Shown here piece by piece: positions 1-6,161 of a DNA stretch of 8,360 nucleotides (its first letter is position 1; each line of letters opens with the position of its first letter). The DNA is from an uncultured Clostridia bacterium (GTDB lineage Bacteria; Bacillota; Clostridia; Christensenellales; CAG-917), in assembly GCA_946056785.1 (NCBI GenBank), contig CAMGKS010000048.1:1-8360 (forward strand), read 5' to 3'. Under the pieces are notes generated by a model that searched no databases, was not told the DNA's origin, and saw nothing but the letters and a program-made list of their open reading frames with translations. Position numbers and translations under genes: made by a program.

Positions 1-795
1 GTCATAAAGGCGTTGAACGTCATGGCAAACGCAGGTTTTACGAGAAACGATTTAGTCGTCGCTTTGGGCGGCGGCGTGTCGGGAGATATGGCAGGATTTA
101 CGGCGGCAATATATATGCGTGGCATAAGATGGATAAACGTTCCTACGACTTTGCTTGCCATGATAGACAGTTCTGTTGGCGGAAAAACGGGAGTCGATTT
201 AAAAAGCGGAAAAAATATGGCGGGAGCGTTTTATCAGCCGTCCCTTGTAGTCTGCGACGTAAACTATTTAAAATCTCTTCCCGATATAGAATGGAAAAAC
301 GGCATCGGCGAAGGTATTAAATACGCTATTCTTGACGGCGAAATTCTTGAATTGGAACTAGGACTCGATCATCAGAATGCTTCGAGATTCGTTGAGAAAT
401 GCGTAAGAATCAAAAAGCGTATAGTTGAAGAGGACGAAAAAGAATCCGGGGCGAGAATGTTTCTCAATCTTGGCCATACTTACGGACATGCAGTCGAAAA
501 ACTGAGCCGCTACAAAATTCCGCACGGTGTTGCCGTCGGAGCGGGGCTAAGGTGGATTATCGACGTCGCAACGACCATGGAAGTTATGGAAGAAGGCGCT
601 GAGGACGCAAAGATGGTGGCATTGTTGGATAAGTATAAAATGCCTTACGTCAAGTTCAATAAGAAGAAAATGATAAAGGCTATCTGGTCGGACAAGAAAA
701 GAAAAGGCGATGAAATCAGCCTTATTATTCCGTCGGGCTTCGGAAACTGCGGAATTGTGAAGCTGGATAAAAAATCGGTAGAGGATTTGTTATAA
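1..795 (+). CDS. aroB: 3-dehydroquinate synthase, 5'-truncated by window edge
   Basis: Second step of the shikimate pathway: converts DAHP to 3-dehydroquinate using NAD and a divalent metal, in the cytoplasm. The reading frame is open to base 1, so about 95 N-terminal residues of a usual 350-360 lie outside the window; a TTG at 13 is not a credible start because it falls inside the conserved fold. Seen: the NAD-binding glycine motif GGGVSGDMAGF (nt 67-99), VPTTLLAMIDSSVGGKTG, and the metal ligands expected for the family: Glu in GEGIK (nt 310-312), the first His of GHTYGH (475-477) and His in HGVAV (523-525). The family usually has HGEAV, so the Glu-to-Val change is a small oddity. The stop TAA overlaps the aroA ATG by one base (TAATG, 793-797), which suggests translational coupling. 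Identity is very secure. Confidence 0.97.
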   Translation, partial: VIKALNVMANAGFTRNDLVVALGGGVSGDMAGFTAAIYMRGIRWINVPTTLLAMIDSSVGGKTGVDLKSGKNMAGAFYQPSLVVCDVNYLKSLPDIEWKNGIGEGIKYAILDGEILELELGLDHQNASRFVEKCVRIKKRIVEEDEKESGARMFLNLGHTYGHAVEKLSRYKIPHGVAVGAGLRWIIDVATTMEVMEEGAEDAKMVALLDKYKMPYVKFNKKKMIKAIWSDKKRKGDEISLIIPSGFGNCGIVKLDKKSVEDLL

Positions 796-2030
796 TGGAT
801 TGTACGGTAAATAAATCTGCAATAAAAGGAACGGTTTACGCTCCTACGTCCAAATCGGTAGCTCACAGAGCTTTTATAATTGCAAGTCTTGCTAAGGGCG
901 ATTCCGTTTTGTACGGCGATTTTTCGTCTGACGACGTGAAAGCTACAATCGGGGCTTTAAAAGCGTTGGGAGCGTCGTTCGAAGAGCACGAGGGTTTTAT
1001 CGTTTGTCATCCTATTGTAAAGACAAAACAAGCGGCAATCGATTGTATGGAAAGCGGGTCGACGTTGCGGTTTATCGTTCCGCTTGCGGCGGCATTAGGA
1101 ACAGAAACGGAAATCAACGGCCGTGGCAAACTTCCGTCCAGACCGATAAAAGAATTGTTGCAAAGTTTAAAAGGCATAAAATACGATTATGAAAATACAA
1201 TGCCGTTTAAGTTTAGCGGACAACTTTGCGGAACGGAATTTGAAATTTCAGGTGACGTCAGTTCGCAATACGTAACGGGACTGCTGATTGCCATGCTTGC
1301 CCTTAAACGCAGATGCGAGTTAAAGATAAACGGCGTTTTAAAAAGCAAGCCGTACGTAGACATAACCGTTGACGTAATTAAAGAATTCGGCGGCGATATA
1401 ATCGAAACCGAAAACGGTTACGTAGTTGACGGAAGCGGACTGGTCGGCCGTGAATACAAAGTAGAAGGCGATTTCTCCGGGGCGAGTTTTATGCTCACTT
1501 TAGGAGCGATAAACGGCGTCGTTACGGTTGAAGGTTTAAATCCGCTTAGTAAGCAGGGCGATAAAATTATTATAGACGTACTTAAATCTATGGGGGCAAA
1601 AACTGAATACGCTGACGCCGCATACACTGTTTACGAAAGCAAACTTAATGCCGTAGACTTTGACGCAACCGATTATCCCGACCTTGCACCTATAATTGCG
1701 GTGGCTATGGCAAAAGCCGACGGCATAAGCCGAATAAAAGGGGCGGACAGACTTGTCGATAAAGAAAGCGACAGGAAAAGGGGTATTTTAAAAATGCTTA
1801 CCGCATTGAACGTCGACTGTAAAGAAAAAGAAAACGAAATCGAGATAGTAGGCAAGGGAGAGTTTTCGACGGCTTTTATAGACGGGCAATCGGATCACCG
1901 AATGGTTATGGCGGCGGTTGTCGCACTAAGTACCGTTGGCGGAAAGGTAAGCGACAGCGAAGCGGTTGCAAAGTCGTATAAAAAGTTTTTTGAAGATTTT
2001 AAAAATTCAGGAGGCGTATATGTTCGATAA
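795..2030 (+). CDS. aroA: 3-phosphoshikimate 1-carboxyvinyltransferase (EPSP synthase)
   Basis: Sixth shikimate step: transfers enolpyruvyl from PEP to shikimate-3-phosphate, giving EPSP. The protein is 411 aa (E. coli 427), so full length. Seen: the N-terminal substrate loop SKSVAHR (K20, S21, R25), a glycine loop ESGSTLR (86-92) at the place of E. coli GNAGTAMR, RP at 116-117, SSQ at 156-158, SKPYVDIT (184-191), DYPDLAP with the catalytic-type Asp296, KESDR with Glu324, and DHR at 367-369. The ESGSTLR version, with Glu in place of the Asn of the enterobacterial motif, resembles clostridial enzymes; glyphosate behaviour cannot be judged from sequence alone. The ATG at 795 is chosen because AGAGGA (780-785) lies 9 nt upstream and the frame begins right at the aroB stop. 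The 3' end overlaps aroC by 11 nt. Confidence 0.97.
   Translation: MDCTVNKSAIKGTVYAPTSKSVAHRAFIIASLAKGDSVLYGDFSSDDVKATIGALKALGASFEEHEGFIVCHPIVKTKQAAIDCMESGSTLRFIVPLAAALGTETEINGRGKLPSRPIKELLQSLKGIKYDYENTMPFKFSGQLCGTEFEISGDVSSQYVTGLLIAMLALKRRCELKINGVLKSKPYVDITVDVIKEFGGDIIETENGYVVDGSGLVGREYKVEGDFSGASFMLTLGAINGVVTVEGLNPLSKQGDKIIIDVLKSMGAKTEYADAAYTVYESKLNAVDFDATDYPDLAPIIAVAMAKADGISRIKGADRLVDKESDRKRGILKMLTALNVDCKEKENEIEIVGKGEFSTAFIDGQSDHRMVMAAVVALSTVGGKVSDSEAVAKSYKKFFEDFKNSGGVYVR
2009..2014 (+). promoter_or_regulatory. Shine-Dalgarno site fixing the aroC start
   Basis: A perfect AGGAGG lies inside the last codons of aroA, 5 nt before ATG at 2020. It selects this ATG over the in-frame ATG at 1966, which would add 18 residues absent from the family and overlap aroA by 65 nt. 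Confidence 0.85.
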
Positions 2031-3021
2031 ATTGAAAGTCGAAATCATCGGAGAATCTCATTCGCCCGAAATTTCGGGAAAGGTTTCCGGGATTCCAAAA
2101 GGATATGAAATCGACCTCGAAGAATTGAAAGCATTTTTAAAACGACGCGCAAGCAGTGAGTTTTTTACGACTCCCCGTCACGACAGCGACGACTTTGCAG
2201 TCAGCGGTCTGGAAGATGGCAAAACCGCAAACGAAGCGATTGAATTCGTGATAAAAAACGAAAACGTAAGAAGCAAAGATTACGACAAAATTAAGGTCGT
2301 TCCGCGCCCCTCTCATGCCGATTATCCTTGTTACGTCAAATACGGTTACATTCCGTCGGGAGGCGGCAAATATTCCGGCAGAATGACTGCTCCGCTCACT
2401 TTAATCGGCGGCGTTGCCAAACAGATTCTGACGGCAAACGGAATAGACGTAAAAGCAAGACTTTGCGAAATAGGCGGAATAAAGTTGGAGAACGGAGCGT
2501 TGAACGACGAAGCTGTCGAAAAGTTAAAACTCGCTCAGAGTAACGGCGACAGCTTAGGCGGAAAAATCGAATGTGAAATCGACGGTTTGCCGATAGGTTT
2601 GGGCGACGCTCTGTTCGAAGGATTAGAAGGAAAGATAGCCGCAAACGTTTTTGCTATTCCTGCCGTAAAAGGCATAGAGTTCGGTTTGGGATTTAAAATA
2701 AGCAGTTTGTTCGGCAGCGAGGCAAACGACGGATTGGAAATAGTAAACGGCAAAGTCAGGTTAAAGAGCAATAACGCCGGCGGAATAAACGGCGGAATGA
2801 CAAACGGCAACGCCGTAACTTTTAAGATTGCAATGCGGCCTACGCCGACAATTTCCAAAGAACAGGACAGCGTAAATCTTTTAACTATGCAAAACGAAAA
2901 AATTAAGGGAACGGGCAGGCATGACGTATGCTTTGTTCCAAGAGCGGTTGTAGTGGTTGAAGCCGTTGCCGCATTATCTATACTTGATGAAATTTTAAAG
3001 GAGAACTTATGGAAGAATTAA
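2020..3021 (+). CDS. aroC: Chorismate synthase, short divergent form
   Basis: Final common step: converts EPSP to chorismate, needing reduced FMN. The protein has 333 aa; the family usually has about 350-390. Seen: GESHS at 11-15 (usual GESHG), TTPR at 50-53, RPSHADY at 96-102 with the conserved His99, GGGKYSGRMTAP at 114-125, IPAVKGIEFG, GGINGGMTNG, MRPTPTIS, and GRHD..FVPRAV at 299-310. The two histidines expected at the active site (H14, H99) are present. Several near-invariant positions differ: Gly to Ser after H14, the GTP turn replaced by NEA after GKTA, and proline losses in the C-terminal GRHDPC..PRAVP motif. The GGG..SGR.TAP segment replaces the GGGRSSARET of proteobacterial enzymes and resembles clostridial AroC. 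The start is set by AGGAGG at 2009-2014. It overlaps aroA by 11 nt and pheA by 13 nt. It is the only AroC here, so probably functional despite divergence. Confidence 0.93.
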   Translation: MFDKLKVEIIGESHSPEISGKVSGIPKGYEIDLEELKAFLKRRASSEFFTTPRHDSDDFAVSGLEDGKTANEAIEFVIKNENVRSKDYDKIKVVPRPSHADYPCYVKYGYIPSGGGKYSGRMTAPLTLIGGVAKQILTANGIDVKARLCEIGGIKLENGALNDEAVEKLKLAQSNGDSLGGKIECEIDGLPIGLGDALFEGLEGKIAANVFAIPAVKGIEFGLGFKISSLFGSEANDGLEIVNGKVRLKSNNAGGINGGMTNGNAVTFKIAMRPTPTISKEQDSVNLLTMQNEKIKGTGRHDVCFVPRAVVVVEAVAALSILDEILKENLWKN

Positions 3022-4142
3022 GAAACAAACTTAATAAAATCGATGACGAAATCGTTAAATTGTATCTTGAACGTATGGGCATTGTCGCTGAAATCAGCAA
3101 AGAAAAAGAGAGAGAAAGGCTGCCCGTTTTGTGCGGTAAACGAGAAAAAGAAATTCTTGACAGAATAGTAGGCGTTGCTCCAAGCGAGCTTAAACAGTAC
3201 GTAACAATGTTGTATCAGACGGTTTTCGAAACGTCGAAAGCATATCAGACAAAATTTACGGCCAGCGATACGCCTCTTACAAAAAGAATAAAAGCCGCAT
3301 TGCTTGACGGCTACAAAAAATTTCCGGACAGTGCTTCCGTTGCCGTTCAGGGCGTAGAAGGAGCGTATTCCGGAATAGCTGCGACAAGACTTATTCCGAA
3401 TGCTTCCATAAGTTATTTCAATTCGTTTGAAAGCGTTTTTAAAGCGGTTGACAAAGGTTTGTGCAAATTCGGAGTTTTGCCTATCGACAACAGTTTGTTC
3501 GGAAACGTAGGGCAGGTATACGACCTTATTAAAGAATATAAGTTTTATATCGTAAAAAGCGTTAAACTCGAAATACGCCACAGCTTGCTTGCAAAAGCGG
3601 GAACGACTTTAGAAGGAGTGAAAGAAGTGTTTTCGCACGAGCAGGCGATAGGTCAATGTTCTAAAATTCTTGATAAACTCGGAGTAAAAGTCACCGTTGT
3701 GTCCAATACCGCAGTTGCGGCGGAAATGGTTGCTCAGAGCGAAAGAAACGACGTAGCGGCTATCGCTTCTGCCGAATGCGCTTCGCTTTACGGTTTGAAG
3801 GTGCTTATTAGCGGCGTGCAGAACGAAGACACAAATTATACTCGTTTTATATGCGTATCTAAGAATCTTGAATTTTACGAAAACGCAAATCGCATAAGCC
3901 TTGTTTTGGGCTTGCTTCATAAATCGGGAAGTCTTTATAAGGTGTTGTCGAGATTTTCGGCACTTGGATTGAATCTTACAAAGCTATCGTCTCGTCCTGT
4001 TGCGGGGACGGAGTTCGAATATTTGTTCTATCTTGATTTCGAATCGAACGTCGCAAAAAACGAAGCACTTGCAATTATTTCCGAATTGGACTTAGAATGC
4101 GAAAGTTTTGAGTTTTTAGGCAGTTATCAGGAAACGGTTTGA
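3009..4142 (+). CDS. pheA: Bifunctional chorismate mutase / prephenate dehydratase (P-protein) with ACT domain
   Basis: Makes prephenate from chorismate, then phenylpyruvate, the phenylalanine precursor. Length is 377 aa (E. coli PheA 386). Residues 1-80 form an AroQ-type chorismate mutase: by alignment to E. coli, R5, R22, K33, R45, E46, S76 and Q80 match the active-site set R11, R28, K39, R51, E52, S84 and Q88, but Asp48 is replaced by Cys42. Residues about 109-285 are the prephenate dehydratase: PIDNS (158-162), FSHEQAIGQC (208-217), NTAVAAE, and catalytic TRF at 278-280. Residues 295-375 are the ACT domain, with GSLYKVL (307-313) and SSRP (327-330) where most P-proteins have GALV and ESRP; this domain normally binds phenylalanine for feedback inhibition. 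AAAGGAG (2997-3003) lies 5 nt before the ATG. The 13-nt overlap with aroC suggests translational coupling. Confidence 0.96.
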   Translation: MEELRNKLNKIDDEIVKLYLERMGIVAEISKEKERERLPVLCGKREKEILDRIVGVAPSELKQYVTMLYQTVFETSKAYQTKFTASDTPLTKRIKAALLDGYKKFPDSASVAVQGVEGAYSGIAATRLIPNASISYFNSFESVFKAVDKGLCKFGVLPIDNSLFGNVGQVYDLIKEYKFYIVKSVKLEIRHSLLAKAGTTLEGVKEVFSHEQAIGQCSKILDKLGVKVTVVSNTAVAAEMVAQSERNDVAAIASAECASLYGLKVLISGVQNEDTNYTRFICVSKNLEFYENANRISLVLGLLHKSGSLYKVLSRFSALGLNLTKLSSRPVAGTEFEYLFYLDFESNVAKNEALAIISELDLECESFEFLGSYQETV

Positions 4143-4277
4143 TATTTTGTTTTAATGGTTGCCGTAATTCAAGTTTTAGCGTATATAACGGAATTTGAAT
4201 ATTTCGGTTAAGCGTGCGAAAATTTTAACGGCATAAAAACAAATAAAAATCGAAGCAGTTTATGAGGGCGAAAGATT
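4143..4277 (+). other. Intergenic leader between pheA and aroE-aroK, with nested inverted repeats
   Basis: This is the only sizeable gap inside the aromatic cluster (135 nt). It contains an outer inverted repeat TGCCGT/ACGGCA (4160-4165 with 4228-4233) and inner candidates ATTCAA/TTGAAT (4167-4172 with 4195-4200) and GTTAA/TTAAC (4207-4211 with 4225-4229). The last cannot form fully together with every other stem, so alternative folds are possible. There is no T-run after the outer stem, so it is not a typical terminator. Promoter-like elements are weak (TATAAC at 4184-4189 with TTGCCG at 4159-4164, 19-nt spacer). It may be a processed or regulatory spacer or simply an internal promoter region; function is unassigned. 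Confidence 0.35.
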
Positions 4278-5501
4278 ATGTACTATTTAATTGGTGAAAA
4301 GCTGTCGCACAGCTATTCCAAAGAAATTCATAACGGACAAGGGTTCGGTTATGAGTTGAAGGAGCTTAAAAGCGAAGAGCTTGACGAATTTCTTAAGAAT
4401 AAAGACTTCGACGGTCTTAACGTAACTATCCCGTATAAAAAGACTGTTTTGCCTTACGTCGTACAATCAGATTTTGTCAAAAGCGTCGGGGCAGTGAATA
4501 CCGTTGTAAACAGAAACGGCACTTTGTACGGCTTTAATACCGACGTTATAGGTTTGATAAAGGCACTTGACGAAAAAGGTATCGACGTAAGCGGCAAAAA
4601 AGTATTGATTTTAGGCAGCGGCGGAGCTTCAAGAGCGGCGTTGAAAGCGGTGGAGATTTTAAAAGGCGAAAGCGTCGTTATATCCAGACGCGGCGAAAAC
4701 AATTATGACAATCTTTATCTCCATTACGACGCGGATATAATAATAAATACCACCCCGGTGGGAATGAGCCCGAATATTTTAGGACGGCCTGTCGATTTGA
4801 CATATTTTAAAAATCTTAAAGGCGTAATGGATTTAATTTACAACCCTGATAAAACGCAACTTATTATGCAGGCTGAAAAGTTGGGCATAAAATGGCAAAA
4901 CGGACTCAGCATGCTTATATGGCAGGCATTGGCAAGCGAAGAATTGTTTTGCGGCAATGCAACCGATGAAAGCGATATCGTCCTTCATAAAAGACCGGAT
5001 TTGTTTTTAAAAAACATAGTATTAATCGGAATGCCGTTTTCCGGTAAAAGTGCAGTCGGATTAGAGTTAAGTTTGTTGACGGGATTTGAGTTTATTGATA
5101 CCGACTCGTTGATCGAGGCACGCGGAGAAAGCATACGCGACATATTTTTAAGGGGCGGAGAAACAGAATTCCGCAAGATCGAGAAAGAAGTTATATTGAA
5201 AGTCTCTTCACTGTCTAAAAAAATCATCGCAACTGGCGGCGGAGCTGTGCTTGACGGCGAAAACGTCGACAGATTGAAACAAAACGGCGTGCTAGTGCTT
5301 TTGGAACGCAACGTTCTGCCTGAAGAACTCGAAGGCAGACCGCTTGCTAAAAGCGTAGAGGAATATAACGCTTTGAAATCTGAAAGAGAGAAAATTTACA
5401 ATGCGGCAAAAGATTATACGGTTGATAACGACAGCGACGTAACAAGCGTCGCCGAAAAGATTTTGAAAAAGGTTGGTGTTTATGAAAATTTTAGTTCTTA
5501 A
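4278..5501 (+). CDS. aroE-aroK: Fused shikimate dehydrogenase - shikimate kinase
   Basis: One 407-aa protein carries two successive pathway activities: NADPH reduction of 3-dehydroshikimate to shikimate, then ATP phosphorylation to shikimate-3-phosphate. AroE part, about 1-228: shikimate-binding HSYS (11-14), NVTIPYK with catalytic-type Lys54, GAVNTV, GFNTD with Asp89, Rossmann loop GSGGASR (113-119), SRR at 136-138 fitting NADP preference, NTTPVGM, MDLIYNP, and GLSMLIWQA. It is short against the usual 270 residues, chiefly near the N terminus. After a linker of about 16 residues, the kinase part (245-407) shows Walker A GMPFSGKS (251-258), DTD at 274-276, FR..E with Arg299, GGG at 320-322, lid Arg354 in GRPL, and Arg370. 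No stop or frameshift separates the halves. GAGGG at 4264-4268 lies 9 nt before the ATG. It overlaps aroQ by 20 nt. Confidence 0.95.
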   Translation: MYYLIGEKLSHSYSKEIHNGQGFGYELKELKSEELDEFLKNKDFDGLNVTIPYKKTVLPYVVQSDFVKSVGAVNTVVNRNGTLYGFNTDVIGLIKALDEKGIDVSGKKVLILGSGGASRAALKAVEILKGESVVISRRGENNYDNLYLHYDADIIINTTPVGMSPNILGRPVDLTYFKNLKGVMDLIYNPDKTQLIMQAEKLGIKWQNGLSMLIWQALASEELFCGNATDESDIVLHKRPDLFLKNIVLIGMPFSGKSAVGLELSLLTGFEFIDTDSLIEARGESIRDIFLRGGETEFRKIEKEVILKVSSLSKKIIATGGGAVLDGENVDRLKQNGVLVLLERNVLPEELEGRPLAKSVEEYNALKSEREKIYNAAKDYTVDNDSDVTSVAEKILKKVGVYENFSS

Positions 5502-5922
5502 CGGGGTAAATCTGAATTTATTGGGACTTCGCGAGCCTGCTCTTTACGGAAATAATTCATACGCCGAATTGGTAAAAGCAATAAAAGCTAAAGCCAAAGA
5601 AATAGGCGTAAAAGTAAAAGTTAAACAGTTTAACAGCGAAAGCAAAATGGTCGAAGCCATACAGATGACGTACGGTCGTTATGACGGTCTTATAATAAAC
5701 CCGGCGGCATTTACGCATACGTCCGTTGCAATTTTAGACGCAATAAAAGCCGTAGATATCCCTACAATCGAAGTTCATCTCACAGACGTAGACAACCGTG
5801 AAGATTTCAGAAAAATCAGTTACGTTTCGCTTGTTGCGTTTGAAAAGATAAGCGGAAAAGGTTTTGACGGATACCTTTTGGCTTTGGACAAAATGAAGGC
5901 TAAATTGGCTGAGAAAAATTAA
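5482..5922 (+). CDS. aroQ: 3-dehydroquinate dehydratase, type II
   Basis: Third shikimate step: dehydrates 3-dehydroquinate to 3-dehydroshikimate, the substrate of the AroE half encoded just upstream. At 146 aa it has the normal length for the small dodecameric type II enzyme, unrelated to type I AroD. Seen: NGVNLNLLG..EPALYG (7-23) with catalytic-type Tyr22, NSE at 51-53, INPAAFTHTS (72-81) with Asn73 and His79, and IEVHLTD with His99, followed by RE.FR. The usual EVHLSN reads EVHLTD here. ATG 5482 is preferred over the in-frame TTG at 5473 because the family begins MKILVLNG directly; AAAAAGG (5466-5472) lies 9 nt upstream. The start lies 20 nt inside aroE-aroK, implying coupled translation. 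It is the last gene of the cluster. Confidence 0.96.
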   Translation: MKILVLNGVNLNLLGLREPALYGNNSYAELVKAIKAKAKEIGVKVKVKQFNSESKMVEAIQMTYGRYDGLIINPAAFTHTSVAILDAIKAVDIPTIEVHLTDVDNREDFRKISYVSLVAFEKISGKGFDGYLLALDKMKAKLAEKN

Positions 5923-6017
5923 TTTTTTTGGCGTGAAAGTGCAATTTTCACAGCAATTAACAACTAAAATTTTTAAAGACGCACTTTTAAACGACGCAAG
6001 GAATTTTTTTTAAAACG
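5923..6017 (+). other. Untranslated 3' region after aroQ with competing inverted repeats
   Basis: T7 (5923-5929) directly follows the aroQ stop. GTGAAA/TTTCAC (5933-5938 with 5946-5951) can form a short hairpin, while AAAGTGC (5936-5942) can instead pair with GCACTTT (5981-5987), so the two folds exclude each other. A T8 run (6004-6011) follows. No open frame with a ribosome binding site is visible. This may simply be a 3' UTR leading into the terminator. Confidence 0.3.
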
Positions 6018-6054
6018 TCCGCGGAACTTAAAATATCCGCGGAATTTTTATTTT
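6018..6054 (+). terminator. Rho-independent terminator of the aromatic cluster
   Basis: TCCGCGGA (6018-6025) pairs with an identical copy at 6036-6043; the octamer is its own reverse complement. The loop is 10 nt and AT-rich. An uneven T tail (TTTTTATTTT, 6045-6054) follows. It is placed downstream of aroQ and upstream of a new promoter, as expected for the end of the operon. Confidence 0.85.
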
Positions 6055-6073
6055 AACTATTTTATCGCATCTA

Positions 6074-6102
6074 TAGAAAAATCGCAGATAGTTTGTTATA
6101 AT
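6074..6102 (+). promoter_or_regulatory. Sigma-A type promoter with extended -10 for the C45 hydrolase gene
   Basis: A consensus TATAAT lies at 6097-6102, preceded by TG at 6094-6095, making an extended -10. TAGAAA (6074-6079) is a 4/6 match to TTGACA with a 17-nt spacer. Predicted transcription start is near 6109, giving a leader of about 50 nt. Two related stretches beginning ATCGCA (6064 and 6081) flank the -35 and could be an operator, but this is speculative. Confidence 0.7.
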
Positions 6103-6110
6103 CAAATATA

Positions 6111-6144
6111 TTTATAAAAATATCAAATTTATAAAAATATCAAA
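6111..6144 (+). repeat. Perfect 17-bp tandem duplication in the 5' leader
   Basis: TTTATAAAAATATCAAA occurs at 6111-6127 and again, without spacer or mismatch, at 6128-6144. It starts about 9 nt after the -10 box, so it would occupy the first part of the transcript, and ends 17 nt before the ATG at 6162. The first copy also forms most of an imperfect palindrome (6108-6123). Possible roles are regulator binding, leader-length variation by slippage, or no role. Confidence 0.85.
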
Positions 6145-6161
6145 CTGAAGCGAGACGAATT

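Noticed and set aside
1966..2019. Upstream in-frame ATG as aroC start
   Set aside because: It would add 18 residues not found in the family inside aroA; the AGGAGG at 2009-2014 points to ATG 2020.
2535..2858. Minus-strand open frame of 107 codons opposite aroC
   Set aside because: A proline/leucine-rich shadow of the chorismate synthase reading frame; no start signal or recognisable domain.
3018..3581. Long open frame on the minus strand (187 codons) opposite pheA
   Set aside because: Its translation is Phe-, Lys- and Cys-rich with no family motif, has no ribosome binding site, and lies wholly opposite the well-conserved chorismate mutase/dehydratase gene.
4143..4277. T-box or phenylalanine attenuator ahead of aroE-aroK
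   Set aside because: No T-box antiterminator sequence, no Phe-rich leader peptide and no hairpin with T tail were found.
5473..5481. TTG as aroQ start
   Set aside because: ATG 5482 gives the standard MKILVLNG beginning and has better spacing from AAAAAGG.
6055..6093. AACTAT/ATAGTT inverted repeat and paired ATCGCA stretches around the -35 as an operator
   Set aside because: Short, imperfect and AT-rich; no regulator gene is nearby, so it is only mentioned with the promoter.
6111..6144. CRISPR array or attachment-site duplication
   Set aside because: Only two copies, directly adjacent with no spacer, AT-rich, with no cas, integrase or transposase gene in the window.
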